A stretch of 64,000 nt of DNA from an uncultured Cedecea sp. (GTDB lineage: Bacteria > Pseudomonadota > Gammaproteobacteria > Enterobacterales > Enterobacteriaceae): contig NZ_CANMLV010000001.1 in NCBI RefSeq assembly GCF_947498825.1, positions 662,653 to 726,652 of the forward strand, read 5' to 3'. A program made the position numbers and the translations under genes. Numbering within the stretch: the first letter of the stretch is position 1; each line of letters opens with the position of its first letter. The notes beneath the pieces are model-generated. The model was not told the origin of the DNA, did not search any database, and worked only from the letters and a program-made list of their open reading frames with translations. Positions 9,308 through 20,334 of this stretch are shown in pieces.

Positions 9308-10234
9308 CTTTCCAATAACCTGAGCAATATCAGCGGCGCGTTTGAGTGTTCTAATTTCGCCAAATAACTCAGTCGCTTCGCTATACTCTTTACGCAAATA
9401 GCCTAGCCACTGTTTGATACGTGCCACATGATACATACCTGTATCGCCCTGCTTTTCTAAGTGCACATACTTTTGCAGTAATTTCACGACCTCCGGCCAC
9501 GGCATAGGGGGTTCATGGTATTTTATTACCCGGCTTAAATTTGGAACGTTAAGCGCGCCCCGGCCAATCATCACTGAATCGCAACCGGTCGCTGCCATAC
9601 AGTCCTGGGCACTTTGCCAGTCCCATATTTCACCGTTCGCCACGACAGGAATCGACAAGCGTTGGCGAATATCACCGATCGCTGCCCAGTTGATTCGCTC
9701 TGCTTTATATCCGTCTTCCTTAGTACGCCCGTGGACAACCAGCTCGCTGGCTCCCGCCTGTTGTACAGCATCGGCGATTTCAAATTGACGCGCCCCGCTG
9801 TCCCAGCCAAGCCGAATTTTGACCGTCACCGGTAACTCCGCCGGTACTGCGGCACGCATAGCTTTGGCTCCCTGATAAATCAGTTCCGGATCTTTAAGCA
9901 GAGTCGCACCACCACCACTACCATTGACCAGTTTTGACGGACAACCACAATTTAAGTCAACGCCCCAGGATCCCAGTTCCACAGCACGTGCAGCATTCTC
10001 TGCCAGCCATTGGGGATGTTGCCCCAATAGTTGAACACGTACCAGGGTTCCGGAAGGTGTCCGGCTGGCATGATGAAGTTCAGGACATAATTTCAGAAAG
10101 GATTTCGCAGGCAAAAGTTGATCAACGACGCGTAAAAATTCGGTAATACAGAGGTCATAATCATTCACCTCCGTCAACAATTCCCGCACCAGCGAGTCAA
10201 GAACACCTTCCATTGGCGCCAGCAGTACACGCAT
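9302..10234 (-). CDS. dusC: tRNA-dihydrouridine(16) synthase DusC
   Basis: 310 residues. FMN-dependent TIM-barrel enzyme that reduces U16 of tRNA to dihydrouridine using NADPH. Motifs: [15 protein letters not shown], the catalytic Cys in [22 protein letters not shown] (~93-115), the KIRLGW strand, [11 protein letters not shown], and NGEIWD. The length and the APMEGV/NCGCPSK signature assign it to DusC rather than DusA or DusB. In E. coli it also follows the pbpG-yohD segment. Confidence 0.94.
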   Translation of the reverse strand: MRVLLAPMEGVLDSLVRELLTEVNDYDLCITEFLRVVDQLLPAKSFLKLCPELHHASRTPSGTLVRVQLLGQHPQWLAENAARAVELGSWGVDLNCGCPSKLVNGSGGGATLLKDPELIYQGAKAMRAAVPAELPVTVKIRLGWDSGARQFEIADAVQQAGASELVVHGRTKEDGYKAERINWAAIGDIRQRLSIPVVANGEIWDWQSAQDCMAATGCDSVMIGRGALNVPNLSRVIKYHEPPMPWPEVVKLLQKYVHLEKQGDTGMYHVARIKQWLGYLRKEYSEATELFGEIRTLKRAADIAQVIGKL

Positions 10235-10460
10235 GAATTTATTCCAGAAAAGAAGAGCCTGAAAGGCTCCTGAGGATAATAATAAACCTTAGGTTATCTC
10301 TGAATAAACAGAGGCTACCTAATAAAAACCAAGAAAATCAATTTATTGATTTTCATCTGCTAACCACAAAAAAGGAAAAGACACGTTTTATCCTTCTTTG
10401 TGGTTAGCAGTCAGAGGAGCCAGAGAGGCTCCCCTGAATAATGGTAAAACTTATTTTATA
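10235..10460. other. Cluster of inverted repeats between dusC and rhlE
   Basis: Four consecutive hairpin-forming elements: GAGCC/GGCTC (around 10256-10270); an imperfect AGGT..CTCTG/CAGAG..ACCT (10289-10320); a perfect 22-base palindrome, GAAAATCAAT TT ATTGATTTTC (10333-10354); and a perfect 14-bp stem CTGCTAACCACAAA / TTTGTGGTTAGCAG at 10357-10370 and 10397-10410. GGAGCC/GGCTCC (10415-10431) follows immediately. The last two are downstream of rhlE and could terminate it. Confidence 0.75.
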
Positions 10461-11831
10461 TCAAGCAGAAGCAGGTTTGCGAGGTGCGCGACGACGTGTG
10501 TTGCCCCCTGCAGGTTTTGCTCCGCCGTCGCTCTGGTTACTACGGCGCGGGGCATGCTGACGCTCTGACCCCGTATTGCCATTAGCGCTACGACGAGGTT
10601 GTCCGCCTTGAGGGCCTCCGCGTCCACCCTGACCACGACCGCCACCACCACGTTGCTGACGGCCATTGACGATAGGTTCGGCCGCAATAGACGGGTCAAC
10701 ATCATAACCAGGCAAAGCCATGCGTGGAATTTCGCGCTTCAATAAACGTTCGATATCACGCAGTAATTTGTGCTCATCGACACAGACTAAAGAGAGTGCC
10801 TCACCTGTCGCTGCCGCACGTCCGGTACGGCCGATACGGTGCACATAGTCTTCTGGCACATTCGGCAGCTCATAGTTAACGACATGAGGTAGCTCTTCAA
10901 TGTCCAGACCACGAGCCGCAATATCGGTTGCCACGAGCACACGGATAGCGCCATTTTTAAAATCCGCAAGAGCACGGGTACGTGCCCCCTGGCTCTTATT
11001 ACCGTGAATAGCGGCTGCAGTAATACCATCATGCTTCAACTGCTCAACCAGATGGTTAGCGCCATGTTTGGTTCGGGTAAAGACCAGCACTTGCTGCCAG
11101 TTGCCTGTACCAATCATCTGTGATAACAGTTCCCGCTTACGCTTTTTATCAACAAAATGCACATGCTGGGTAATTTGCTCAGAGGCCGTGTTACGACGGG
11201 CAACTTCAACTTCTTCCGGGTTGTGTAGCAGTTTCTCTGCCAGAGACTTGATCTCATCAGAGAAGGTTGCCGAAAACAGTAAGTTCTGACGGCGAGCCGG
11301 TAGTTTTGCCAGCACACGGCGGATATCGTGAATAAAGCCCATATCGAGCATACGGTCAGCTTCATCCAGTACCAGAATCTCAACGCTGTCGAGTTTTACG
11401 GCGTTCTGATGTTCAAGATCCAGTAAACGACCCGGAGTCGCGACCAGCACATCAACCCCACCACGTAGCTTCATCATTTGTGGATTAATACTCACACCCC
11501 CGAAGACCACCAGTGAGCGAATATTTAAATACTGACTGTATTCACGCACGTTCTCACCCACTTGAGCCGCCAGCTCACGCGTCGGAGTGAGGATCAGAGC
11601 ACGCACCGGACGGCGTCCCTTCTGTTGCGGCGTGCTATCCAGCAGGCGCTGCAATAACGGAAGTGTAAAACCTGCCGTTTTACCCGTACCCGTTTGAGCA
11701 CTGGCCATCAAATCACGACCTGCCAATACCACCGGAATTGCCTGACGTTGAATTGGCGTAGGCTCGTTATAGCCCTGCTCTTTCACGGCACGCAAAATAT
11801 CGGCATTCAGGCCGAGAGAATCAAAAGACAT
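10461..11831 (-). CDS. rhlE: ATP-dependent DEAD-box RNA helicase RhlE
   Basis: 456 residues. Cytoplasmic helicase acting in rRNA maturation and RNA turnover. It begins MSFDSLGL with the Q motif [14 protein letters not shown], then AQTGTGKT (Walker A), [20 protein letters not shown], and [13 protein letters not shown]. The last ~75 residues are Gly/Arg/Gln-rich ([17 protein letters not shown]), the RNA-binding tail of RhlE. In E. coli rhlE neighbours cecR-ybhGFSR; here ybhG follows divergently but cecR is absent. Confidence 0.96.
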   Translation of the reverse strand: MSFDSLGLNADILRAVKEQGYNEPTPIQRQAIPVVLAGRDLMASAQTGTGKTAGFTLPLLQRLLDSTPQQKGRRPVRALILTPTRELAAQVGENVREYSQYLNIRSLVVFGGVSINPQMMKLRGGVDVLVATPGRLLDLEHQNAVKLDSVEILVLDEADRMLDMGFIHDIRRVLAKLPARRQNLLFSATFSDEIKSLAEKLLHNPEEVEVARRNTASEQITQHVHFVDKKRKRELLSQMIGTGNWQQVLVFTRTKHGANHLVEQLKHDGITAAAIHGNKSQGARTRALADFKNGAIRVLVATDIAARGLDIEELPHVVNYELPNVPEDYVHRIGRTGRAAATGEALSLVCVDEHKLLRDIERLLKREIPRMALPGYDVDPSIAAEPIVNGRQQRGGGGRGQGGRGGPQGGQPRRSANGNTGSERQHAPRRSNQSDGGAKPAGGNTRRRAPRKPASA

Positions 11832-12298
11832 AGGAACTCCAGAACCGCCCTGACCGCTTATACGGTGTAGTTTCCAGGGGGAACATCAAGCACCAGCTTT
11901 ACGCTGGCGAAAGAAAGGGACACAAACCACGGTGCCGACTGCGGGCAGCATAACATTTTTTGTGATCTTCCGCATATATTCTCATCCCATTATTGTCAGC
12001 AAAAGAAGCATTAAATGGATTGGACAGACATCATAAATAAACTTACGCTTAATGAATCAATTTCTTGATTTTTAATAAGTCGCCATAAAAAAGATAGCGG
12101 CATATTTAACCTCTTATACCGTGCTAAACGTTCTTATAGGACATCTCGTGACGCACTGAATACAGTAGAAATAATCAACGATAAACTATCGATGCCAAAC
12201 AATACGGAACAAATCGCTCTTTAACGATGAATCACGTATGACTTCTGAGGTATCAGCCAAAAAAGACTTCAGTTATCGCTCTGCTCAAGGAAGCTGTG
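11832..12298. other. Divergent rhlE/ybhG intergenic region lacking cecR
   Basis: 467 bases. In E. coli the TetR-family gene cecR (ybiH) heads the ybhGFSR operon here. I find no cecR frame or fragment. A 17-codon frame starts at 12014 (MDWTDIINKL...) without evidence of function. It presumably holds the promoters of rhlE and ybhG. Confidence 0.5.
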
Positions 12299-13306
12299 AT
12301 GAACAGTAAAAAAATGCTTGTTGCCATTATCGTTATAGTCATTATTCTGGCAGCCGTTTTTGGCGGCTGGAAAATGTATCAGAGCCAGCAAACATCTCAT
12401 CTCACTCTGTACGGTAATGTTGATATTCGTAGCGTCAATACGAGTTTTCGGGTTACGGGACGTCTGGCTGCCCTGAATGTCGATGAAGGCGATATTATCA
12501 AGTCAGGTGAGCCTTTAGGGCTGCTGGATGATGCCCCGTTTCAGATTGCCGTTCATCAGGCACAAGCCAATGTTGATGCTGCTCAGGCACAATATGACTT
12601 GATTATTGCAGGTTATCGTGACGAAGAAATTGCTCAAGTTGCAGCCCAGGTCGATAGCGCCCAATCTGCATATGACTACGCGCAAAGCTTTTATCAGCGT
12701 CAACAAGCTATGTGGGCAACACATGCAGTATCTGCCAATGATTTACAGAATGCACGCGTCGCCAGTGAACAAGCCCGAGCCACATTAGCGGCCGCAAAAG
12801 ATAAACTACATCAGTACCGCAGCGGTAATCGACCGCAAGAAATCGCCCAGGCCCAGGCTGCTCTTCAACAGGCTAAAGCTCAACTGGCACAGGCCCAGCT
12901 TAATTTACAAGATACAACACTACTTGCCCCCTCTGATGGCACTATTCTGGTTCGCAGCGTTGAGCCTGGCACCCTACTGAATGCGGGTAACACTGTTCTG
13001 ACTGTGGCTCTGACGCGTCCGGTATGGATACGCGCTTATGTAAATGAAGCCAGTCTTGGCCAAGTACAACCCGGTCGAGAGGTACTTATCTATACCGATA
13101 GTCGTCCTGATAAACCCTATCGAGGCAAAGTCGGTTTTGTTTCACCTACCGCTGAATTTACGCCAAAAACGGTGGAAACGCCGGACTTGCGTACTGACCT
13201 GGTGTATCGTCTGCGCATCATTGTCACGGATGCCGATGATATTTTACGTCAGGGTATGCCCGTGACCTTAACCTTTGACGATGGTGCTTCCCATGGTCAG
13301 CACTGA
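12299..13306 (+). CDS. ybhG: HlyD-type membrane fusion protein YbhG
   Basis: 335 residues from the ATG at 12299, chosen because AAGGA lies 7 bases upstream. Periplasmic adaptor anchored by one N-terminal membrane segment ([18 protein letters not shown]). The lipoyl/barrel-sandwich halves ([17 protein letters not shown] and [22 protein letters not shown]) flank a long Ala/Gln-rich coiled-coil hairpin (~75-200). It matches E. coli YbhG. It links the YbhFSR ABC exporter to an outer-membrane channel. Its 3' end overlaps ybhF by 14 bases. Confidence 0.94.
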   Translation: MNSKKMLVAIIVIVIILAAVFGGWKMYQSQQTSHLTLYGNVDIRSVNTSFRVTGRLAALNVDEGDIIKSGEPLGLLDDAPFQIAVHQAQANVDAAQAQYDLIIAGYRDEEIAQVAAQVDSAQSAYDYAQSFYQRQQAMWATHAVSANDLQNARVASEQARATLAAAKDKLHQYRSGNRPQEIAQAQAALQQAKAQLAQAQLNLQDTTLLAPSDGTILVRSVEPGTLLNAGNTVLTVALTRPVWIRAYVNEASLGQVQPGREVLIYTDSRPDKPYRGKVGFVSPTAEFTPKTVETPDLRTDLVYRLRIIVTDADDILRQGMPVTLTFDDGASHGQH

Positions 13307-15041
13307 CAGGCTGATTCGTTTGCAGAGGGTGGTCAAAAATTTCCCCTCACTTGAGCATCCCGCGGTTTACAGTCTCGACTGTGAAATTAATGCCGGAGGT
13401 GTTACCGGGCTGGTAGGACCGGACGGTGCAGGAAAAACCACGTTAATGCGCATGCTGGCCGGTTTACTCGCCCCCTCTTCCGGTGAGATAGCCGTTGCCG
13501 GTTTCGATCCCATAAAAAACGATCGCGCCCTGCACGCTATTCTTGGTTATATGCCACAAAAGTTTGGTCTCTATGAAGACCTGACTGTGATGGAAAACCT
13601 GACGCTGTACGCAGAATTACGCGATGTCGCAGATGAGGTCCGGGAAGCAACCTTTCAGCGACTGCTAAAATTTACCTCACTGAAACCCTTTACAGAACGG
13701 CTGGCAGGCAAGTTGTCCGGCGGAATGAAACAGAAACTCGGTCTGGCCTGTACCCTGGTGGGACAACCTAAAGTCCTGCTACTTGATGAGCCTGGCGTAG
13801 GCGTGGATCCCATCTCCCGACGCGAATTATGGCAAATGGTGCACGAACTGGCCGATGAAGGCATGCTTATTCTGTGGAGTACTTCTTATCTTGACGAAGC
13901 GGAACAGTGCCGGGAAATTCTCTTAATGAATGGCGGTAAACTACTTTACCAGGGCGCGCCACAGGAGCTGACTCAGAAAGTGACTGGTCGGTCATTACTG
14001 GTCAGCCATCCCGCTGAAAATAATCGTCAATTGATGCAGCGTTTACTGAAACTGGATCAAGTTTCGGATGCCGTGATTCAAGGTCATGCGGTACGTTTAA
14101 TGCTGGCCAAAAATACCGCCATTGACACATTTTCTCACGCTATTGATTTACCCGGATTGCATATCACTGAAACAACGCCACGCTTTGAAGATGCCTTTAT
14201 CGATTTACTCGGGGGGATGGCACTTGTCGAGTCCGCACTGGGGAATATGCTACGCCCCCTGCCACACAACCCTGATGAAACAGTAATTGAAGCCAGAACG
14301 CTGAGCAAAAAATTTGGTGATTTTACCGCCACCGATCGTGTCTCTTTTGCCGTTAAGCGAGGGGAGATCTTTGGTTTGTTGGGGCCTAATGGTGCGGGTA
14401 AATCGACAACCTTTAAAATGATGTGCGGATTAATGGTACCCAGCTCAGGGGATGCGCAAGTACTGGGAATGGACTTAAAAAAAAGCTCCGGAAAAGCACG
14501 TCAACATCTGGGCTATATGGCGCAAAAATTTTCCCTGTACGGTAATTTAACCGTAATGCAAAACCTGCGTTTTTTTTCAGGTATCTATGGCCTTCGTGGT
14601 AAAAAACAGACTGCGCAAATTGAGAATATGTGTAAGGCCTTTGCCTTACATGACATAGTCAATAGCGTCACAGATTCTCTGCCTCTGGGATTTAAACAGC
14701 GTCTGGCTCTTGCTTGTTCGATGATGCATGAACCCGATATTCTGTTTCTTGATGAACCTACATCAGGAGTCGACCCTGTTACCCGCCGTGAATTCTGGCT
14801 GCATATTAATAGTATGGTGAACAAAGGCGTTACCGTAATGGTGACGACTCACTTTATGGATGAGGCCGAGTATTGCGATCGTATTGGTCTGGTTTATCAC
14901 GGTAAGCTGATCGCGACCGGCACTCCAGATGCGCTGAAACATCAGATTGCAGACAGGATAACCCCCGATCCGACGATGGAACAGGTATTTATCGGGCTTA
15001 TCGATCAGTGGGATAAGGAGCACAGCCGTGAGCCATCATAA
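13293..15041 (+). CDS. ybhF: ABC exporter ATPase YbhF (two ATP-binding domains)
   Basis: 582 residues from the ATG at 13293. Two tandem nucleotide-binding domains: the first has [21 protein letters not shown] and [12 protein letters not shown]; the second has [22 protein letters not shown] and [12 protein letters not shown]. The second signature lacks the usual SGG and reads LPLGFKQR, as in E. coli YbhF. This cytoplasmic subunit energises the YbhGFSR exporter, linked in E. coli to cephalosporin and chloramphenicol sensitivity. Upstream in-frame starts lie inside ybhG; the chosen one aligns best with E. coli. The 3' end overlaps ybhS by 14 bases. Confidence 0.94.
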   Translation: MVSTDRLIRLQRVVKNFPSLEHPAVYSLDCEINAGGVTGLVGPDGAGKTTLMRMLAGLLAPSSGEIAVAGFDPIKNDRALHAILGYMPQKFGLYEDLTVMENLTLYAELRDVADEVREATFQRLLKFTSLKPFTERLAGKLSGGMKQKLGLACTLVGQPKVLLLDEPGVGVDPISRRELWQMVHELADEGMLILWSTSYLDEAEQCREILLMNGGKLLYQGAPQELTQKVTGRSLLVSHPAENNRQLMQRLLKLDQVSDAVIQGHAVRLMLAKNTAIDTFSHAIDLPGLHITETTPRFEDAFIDLLGGMALVESALGNMLRPLPHNPDETVIEARTLSKKFGDFTATDRVSFAVKRGEIFGLLGPNGAGKSTTFKMMCGLMVPSSGDAQVLGMDLKKSSGKARQHLGYMAQKFSLYGNLTVMQNLRFFSGIYGLRGKKQTAQIENMCKAFALHDIVNSVTDSLPLGFKQRLALACSMMHEPDILFLDEPTSGVDPVTRREFWLHINSMVNKGVTVMVTTHFMDEAEYCDRIGLVYHGKLIATGTPDALKHQIADRITPDPTMEQVFIGLIDQWDKEHSREPS

Positions 15042-16167
15042 TCCTCTGCTATCATGGCGGCGGGTCCGTGCGCTTTGCATCAAAGAGACCCGACAGATCA
15101 TTCGTGACCCGAGCAGTTGGCTGATTGCTGTCGTGATCCCTCTACTTCTGCTGTTTATCTTCAGCTATGGTATTAATCTTGATTCCAGCCGCCTGCATGT
15201 TGGCGTGCTGGTAGAACAACAAAATGGCGATGCCTTTGATTTTACCCATACCATCAGCGCTTCGCCGTTTATTCAACCCACTATCAGTGATAATCGTCAG
15301 CAACTGACTCAGCTAATGCAAGCCGGAAAAATCCGTGGCCTTGTGGTTATTCCTCCTGACTTTAATCAGAAAATGGCGCGTCCGGGCGATACCGCCCCTA
15401 TCCAGATAATCACCGATGGAAGCGAACCCAATACCGCTAACTTTATTCAAGGTTATATGGAGGGGATCTGGCAAATCTGGTTGCAACAACGCGCAGAAAA
15501 CAGAGGAGAAGTCTTTGAGCCTCTTATTGAGGTACAAACTCGCTACTGGTTTAATCCTGCCGCGATCAGCCGCCATTTTATTATACCCGGCGCCATCACG
15601 ATTATTATGACGGTTATCGGCGCTATTTTAACTTCACTGGTTATCGCCCGGGAATGGGAACGTGGAACGATGGAAGCCCTGCTTTCCACACAGATAACCC
15701 GTACCGAGTTATTACTGTGTAAATTACTGCCTTACTTCGTCCTGGGTATGCTGGCGATGACGCTGTGTATGGTCGTCACCGTATTTATTCTTGATGTTCC
15801 CTGGCGCGGATCGCTGTTATTACTGTTTGTCATCAGTAGTCTGTTTTTACTCAGCACCCTGGGAATGGGGCTGTTAATTTCAACCCTGACACGTAACCAA
15901 TTTAATGCTGCCCAAGTCGCGCTAAATGCGGCTTTCTTGCCTGCCATTATGCTATCGGGTTTTATTTTTCAGATAGACAGTATGCCCGCTATTATTCGCG
16001 CAGTAACCTATATTATTCCTGCCCGTTATTTTGTCAGTACCTTACAGAGTCTGTTTCTGGCCGGAAATATCGTCTCAATAATGCTGGTGAATACTCTGTT
16101 CCTGATGGCTGCCGCAGTGCTATTTATCGGCCTGACAGCTTTAATCACTAAGCGTCGGCTCGAGTAG
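15028..16167 (+). CDS. ybhS: ABC exporter permease YbhS
   Basis: 379 residues, GTG start with AAGGAG eight bases upstream. ABC-2 type permease: one N-terminal membrane helix ([17 protein letters not shown]), a large extracytoplasmic domain (~45-175), then about five C-terminal helices. [22 protein letters not shown] is the typical ABC-2 coupling motif. Matches E. coli YbhS; paired with YbhR. Confidence 0.94.
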   Translation: MSHHNPLLSWRRVRALCIKETRQIIRDPSSWLIAVVIPLLLLFIFSYGINLDSSRLHVGVLVEQQNGDAFDFTHTISASPFIQPTISDNRQQLTQLMQAGKIRGLVVIPPDFNQKMARPGDTAPIQIITDGSEPNTANFIQGYMEGIWQIWLQQRAENRGEVFEPLIEVQTRYWFNPAAISRHFIIPGAITIIMTVIGAILTSLVIAREWERGTMEALLSTQITRTELLLCKLLPYFVLGMLAMTLCMVVTVFILDVPWRGSLLLLFVISSLFLLSTLGMGLLISTLTRNQFNAAQVALNAAFLPAIMLSGFIFQIDSMPAIIRAVTYIIPARYFVSTLQSLFLAGNIVSIMLVNTLFLMAAAVLFIGLTALITKRRLE

Positions 16168-16175
16168 GAGAAGAG

Positions 16176-17282
16176 ATGTTTTATCGTTTATGGACCTTAA
16201 TCCGTAAAGAACTACAATCGCTGTTGCGCGAACCTCAGACACGTGCGTTGCTGATTATTCCTGTGCTGGTTCAGGTCATCATCTTTCCTTTTGCCGCAAC
16301 GCTCGAAATGACAAATGCCACCATCGCTATCTTTGACGAAGATAATGGCAACCATTCTGTTGAACTCACCCAGCGCATTGCTAAGGCGAGTGCGTTCAGC
16401 GAAGTACTATTATTAAGGAGCAGTGCCGAGATTGGGCCTGTAATTGATAATCAGAAAGCACTGTTGGTTATCCGTTTTCCAGAGCATTTTTCCGGTAATC
16501 TGACACAATTGCGCCCCACTACATTAAATATCTTGCTGGATGGACGTAACTCAAACAGCGCTCAAATAGCGGCTAATTATCTACAACAGATAGTCAAAAA
16601 TTATCAGCAGGAGTTAGTGGCTGGTCAGCCGAAAATAAATAATAGTGAGTTAATCGTTCGTAACTGGTATAACCCGAATCTGGACTATAAATGGTTTGTG
16701 GTGCCTTCTTTAATTGCCCTGATAACCACCATTGGTATTTTAATTGTCACCTCGCTTTCAGTTGCCCGCGAACGTGAGCAGGGTACGATGGACCAATTGA
16801 TTGTCTCGCCGCTGGCGACCTGGCAGATTTTTATTGGCAAAGCGGTTCCAGCTCAAGTGGTGGCGCTGGCTCAGGCAACCATCGTCCTGGCGGCAGGCAT
16901 TTGGGGTTATCAGATCCCCTTCTCAGGTTCACTGCTACTGTTCTACTTCACCATGATTGTCTATGGTTTTTCACTGGTGGGATTTGGACTGCTGATCTCA
17001 ACGCTCTGTTCAACTCAGCAACAGGCCTTTATTGGGGTATTTGTGTTTATGATGCCAGCAATCCTGTTATCAGGATATGTTTCGCCCGTTGAGAATATGC
17101 CGGTCTGGTTACAGGATATCACCTGGGTAAATCCTATTCGGCATTTCACAGACATCACTAAGCAAATTTATTTAAAGGATGCAGATTTTGGAATTATCTG
17201 GAATAGCTTGTGGCCACTATTGGTAATAGCGGCCACAACGGGTTCAGCGGCGTACTGGCTGTTTCGACGAAAAATTGCCTGA
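16176..17282 (+). CDS. ybhR: ABC exporter permease YbhR
   Basis: 368 residues, ATG eight bases after ybhS with GGAGAAGAG upstream. Same topology as YbhS: first helix ~25-45, periplasmic domain, then a five-helix bundle. It carries [16 protein letters not shown] and NPIRHF. Fourth gene of ybhGFSR. Its last 39 bases overlap the convergent ybhQ. Confidence 0.94.
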   Translation: MFYRLWTLIRKELQSLLREPQTRALLIIPVLVQVIIFPFAATLEMTNATIAIFDEDNGNHSVELTQRIAKASAFSEVLLLRSSAEIGPVIDNQKALLVIRFPEHFSGNLTQLRPTTLNILLDGRNSNSAQIAANYLQQIVKNYQQELVAGQPKINNSELIVRNWYNPNLDYKWFVVPSLIALITTIGILIVTSLSVAREREQGTMDQLIVSPLATWQIFIGKAVPAQVVALAQATIVLAAGIWGYQIPFSGSLLLFYFTMIVYGFSLVGFGLLISTLCSTQQQAFIGVFVFMMPAILLSGYVSPVENMPVWLQDITWVNPIRHFTDITKQIYLKDADFGIIWNSLWPLLVIAATTGSAAYWLFRRKIA

Positions 17283-17651
17283 TTTTTCTTTATGGACCAA
17301 GGAGTAAATAGCGGGACCCGCTATCATTGCCAGACCTGCGATACTCAGTAATAAAGGGCTGTGTACCACACGTGACAGCAACCAAAGAGCTATCAAGGCT
17401 GTGCCAAAATACCAAGTGGTGGTTAACTCTTCGAGAAAATCACCGATATCTCGTAGCATACCACTACGAAAATGCTGAAAGGCAAACATCAAAATGACAG
17501 TAAAGATGTAAAGCAGACACAAACCAATCCCGACGGGGATCAGGGAGGCCGTTTTCCAGCCAACTAGCAACGCACCGATAACGGCAAGATGCAGCATAAT
17601 CTGCCAGCAACTTAACCCGGTAGTCACTCGTATCCGTTGTTGCCACTTCAT
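17244..17651 (-). CDS. ybhQ: Inner-membrane protein YbhQ
   Basis: 135 residues; start supported by AGGAGAGAGAAT. It begins [22 protein letters not shown], nearly identical to E. coli YbhQ, with [10 protein letters not shown] and the basic end PVRR. About four hydrophobic segments; function unknown. The convergent overlap with ybhR is also seen in E. coli gene order. Downstream of this point E. coli has clsB/ybhN/ybhL; here an accessory island intervenes. Confidence 0.92.
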   Translation of the reverse strand: MKWQQRIRVTTGLSCWQIMLHLAVIGALLVGWKTASLIPVGIGLCLLYIFTVILMFAFQHFRSGMLRDIGDFLEELTTTWYFGTALIALWLLSRVVHSPLLLSIAGLAMIAGPAIYSLVHKEKSGNFSSKQPVRR

Positions 17652-18069
17652 ATTCTCTCTCCTGCGTTCTTTCTTACTGCTATTCAGAGTACGCGAGTGT
17701 ACGGAAAAATCATCCGTATACGTCCTTTTTGTGACAAAAATTACATTTTATTTACCAAAAAAGTGAAAAATATGGCATCGCGCACCCTCTGAAGAACAAA
17801 TTTCACTCATTTCCACACATTTTGTCGATCCGGATTTATCATCATTCTCCTAAAAATTTAAATCACTTTTGGGCAACATGGATACCACTAAGGCCAGAAC
17901 AACTTAAAGGATGATGGGCATAATGCTTTTCCTGGATAACCGAGATGCTCGCTTACATTAGAAATGTTTCACTGGTCGCTATATCAATATTGAATTAAAT
18001 CCCCATCATGCAATTTTTCCGATTAACTAACGGGTGCCTCTTACTGTCAGATACAGAGATCTTTTATTT
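17652..18069. other. Intergenic stretch at the left edge of the accessory island
   Basis: 418 bases between the start of ybhQ and the end of the phosphoesterase gene. AT-rich, with no recognisable gene. E. coli has ybhM, ybhN, clsB and ybhP between ybhL and ybhQ; no remnant of these was found. Confidence 0.4.
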
Positions 18070-19395
18070 TTATGAACGCCAGAATCCTGTAGCGACGAAA
18101 ATAATTTCGTCCCCTTTAACGAGACGAATTTCTTTCCCGTCAACAAACACCGTACTATTATATCCAGCCATTGTGAATATTCTAACTCGTTGAGTAGTCA
18201 TAACAACTGATGGCATATAAATTTTTTCTGACCATAAAGCATTACGCATAACTATTTCAACATAGCGATATTTTTTCACGGCATCATTTATCATTTTAGC
18301 TGTTATTGTTGTAGCATTTTCAAACTCAAGAGTATGGTAAATAACTTTGTTATCTGTATTCATTTTAACGATTTTATTTCTCAGGGCGTTAATTTCATTC
18401 CATGTTGTTTTCCCATAAATTTTTTCGATACCGTAGTACTCCTGAGAACCATACGTGCTATCTTTACTTGGAATATCATTTTCGTATTTTTTATTCATTA
18501 AGACATTAGCTTTGAGGAATATTTTTTTTGTTTCTTCACCTACAACATGGGATATGCCCTTTGCAAGCACAGACAGGGTCGGTAATAATATTGTACTATC
18601 GTGTTCAGGCAAAGGAGTATTTTCATAAAAATTCCATGCATTAAACACCAATCTATCATTGTGTATTTTTAACAAATAGCCTGTCCCTTTTTTAGTTATA
18701 CCATTTTCGCCTCTGGTTAAACTAGGTATTTCGATTAATGTTCCAAAAGGTCTTTGTATTGATTCAATAACACCAAAACCATTATGAATATGTCCATTTA
18801 ACATGACTATTTGCGGATATGCTAAAAATATTTCCTTTAACTCTTCATCTTGATCGCCAAAACCACCGAACAGCCCCGCTCTCCAGTGAGTCGAGTTGAA
18901 AGCTTGATGAGTCATGACAAATATAGGTTTACCACTCTCCGCTTTTTCAGCAAGTTTCTCCCTCAAAAAAATCATGGATTCTTCATTTAACTCCATTTTT
19001 TCTCTAAGGCCGAGATCGGTATTTAAAAGCAGGAAATGATATCCTTCAATCCATGCGTCAATACACATAGTCCCTTCCTGATATACAATCCCGCATTGTT
19101 TAAGATATGAATGATATAATTCAATTAAATCTGGGTCTAAGGATTTATCAGCTTTGGCTCCTGTTCTTACATCATGATTCCCTAGCATTAATAGTAAGTT
19201 AGCATGATATTTTGATGGAAATTCATTCATGAAAGTAGCAAAAGCCTTCTGCCTGTCGTGATGGTAATCACCAATATCCCCCCCCATCAGTAGTCCTGTT
19301 GCACCATGGCCAACAATATTAGTAATTGATTTATGCAAGACCATTCTGTCTTCATCGGAGTTTTGATGAATATCACTTATTATACCAATAACCAT
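18070..19395 (-). CDS. Calcineurin-like metallophosphoesterase with a C-terminal domain shared with the 6.9-7.9 kb protein
   Basis: 441 residues with GAGGAG before the ATG; no signal peptide. The metallophosphoesterase motifs are complete: SDIH (D8, H10), GGDIGDYHHD (D40), LGNHD (N73, H74), MTH (H163) and NGHIHNG (H202, H204). A dimetal phosphatase, phosphodiesterase or nuclease is expected. Residues ~355-441 form a separate beta-rich domain (NALWSEKIYMPSV...AGYNSTVFVDGKEI...) aligning with the end of the cysteine hydrolase-like protein. In between (~220-350) is a less characteristic linker. The gene stands alone in AT-rich DNA at the start of the island. Phosphoesterase activity is well supported; the substrate and the effector role are inference. 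Confidence 0.75.
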   Translation of the reverse strand: MVIGIISDIHQNSDEDRMVLHKSITNIVGHGATGLLMGGDIGDYHHDRQKAFATFMNEFPSKYHANLLLMLGNHDVRTGAKADKSLDPDLIELYHSYLKQCGIVYQEGTMCIDAWIEGYHFLLLNTDLGLREKMELNEESMIFLREKLAEKAESGKPIFVMTHQAFNSTHWRAGLFGGFGDQDEELKEIFLAYPQIVMLNGHIHNGFGVIESIQRPFGTLIEIPSLTRGENGITKKGTGYLLKIHNDRLVFNAWNFYENTPLPEHDSTILLPTLSVLAKGISHVVGEETKKIFLKANVLMNKKYENDIPSKDSTYGSQEYYGIEKIYGKTTWNEINALRNKIVKMNTDNKVIYHTLEFENATTITAKMINDAVKKYRYVEIVMRNALWSEKIYMPSVVMTTQRVRIFTMAGYNSTVFVDGKEIRLVKGDEIIFVATGFWRS

Positions 19396-19812
19396 AATTC
19401 ACTCCTCATAATATACATATCAAAATGACATGGTGAACTATAATAAATATAGTCATATGCTAAACAACAATATAATCACTCACTTATATTTAATAACAAT
19501 GAGTTATGTTTCCTACAAGAAAACCGTCTATGCTTGTTTATTGAAAATATATATTGATAAAAACAATATTCGCATCATTCTCATCGGTATTTAATTAATA
19601 ATATATGAACGACGCTATACGTGGATAAAAGCGAACAGCCTCTATTCCAGGATTGAACAGTTTGGTGATAAGTTATTTGAATCATTTACTACTTAATAAT
19701 GATAATTGTCAAGTCATAATGACGATTTTTTATTCGGAATGTCTTCGTATTTGCTGCACCCCACAATTGTAGATTCAATCTGTCAACGCAACCTCTCTTT
19801 TAATTATCTTTT
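19396..19812. other. AT-rich intergenic stretch
   Basis: About 415 bases upstream of the phosphoesterase gene, dominated by AT-rich sequence. It must include that gene's promoter. No coding frame recognised. Confidence 0.4.
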
Positions 19813-20022
19813 TCACGTGATTTTCAGTCTACAACTGATCGCCGCGTTGATATCCTGATCATGACTGGCATTACAGCCGGAACACTTCCATTCCCGCACC
19901 TTTAGCGGCATTTCTGGCATCTTGTGACCGCAGCAATGACAGTTTTTCGAACTGGCGAACCACTGAATCAGTTTGACCAGGTAACCCTCTGCCGACTCTG
20001 CTTGGTATGAGCGTTTTTCCAC
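19813..20022 (-). pseudogene. C-terminal remnant of an IS200/IS605-family TnpB
   Basis: The last ~45 residues read IQWFASSKNCHCCGHKMPEM and then REWKCSGCNASHDQDINAAI: the CxxC...CxxC zinc finger and DRDINA-type RuvC end of TnpB (OrfB). The DQD reading replaces the usual DRD. The N-terminal three quarters of the protein, TnpA and transposon ends are not recognisable. It marks an old insertion within the island. Confidence 0.85.
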
Positions 20023-20334
20023 AAATCCAGAGCATGCCGCATCCCTGATATGGCGGGTAAGGCGACGGCCACTCTATAATGAGGCTTCATTGCAGATGTA
20101 AAACAGAGACAACCAAAACACCTGAAATATCTGCTTCAACAAGTACCCGCCAGCAAAAAACCAATAATTTGAAGCAGAACAGCACACTGATGATGATAAT
20201 TTATTACTTTTTAACATAACAATGACACCTGAAATTTATTGTGCGATGTACAAAATGATAAATACAGTTGCCGCTATTAGTTTATTATTATCAATGTAAT
20301 AATGGTATCTATCCCGACAGACTGGAACATAGCA

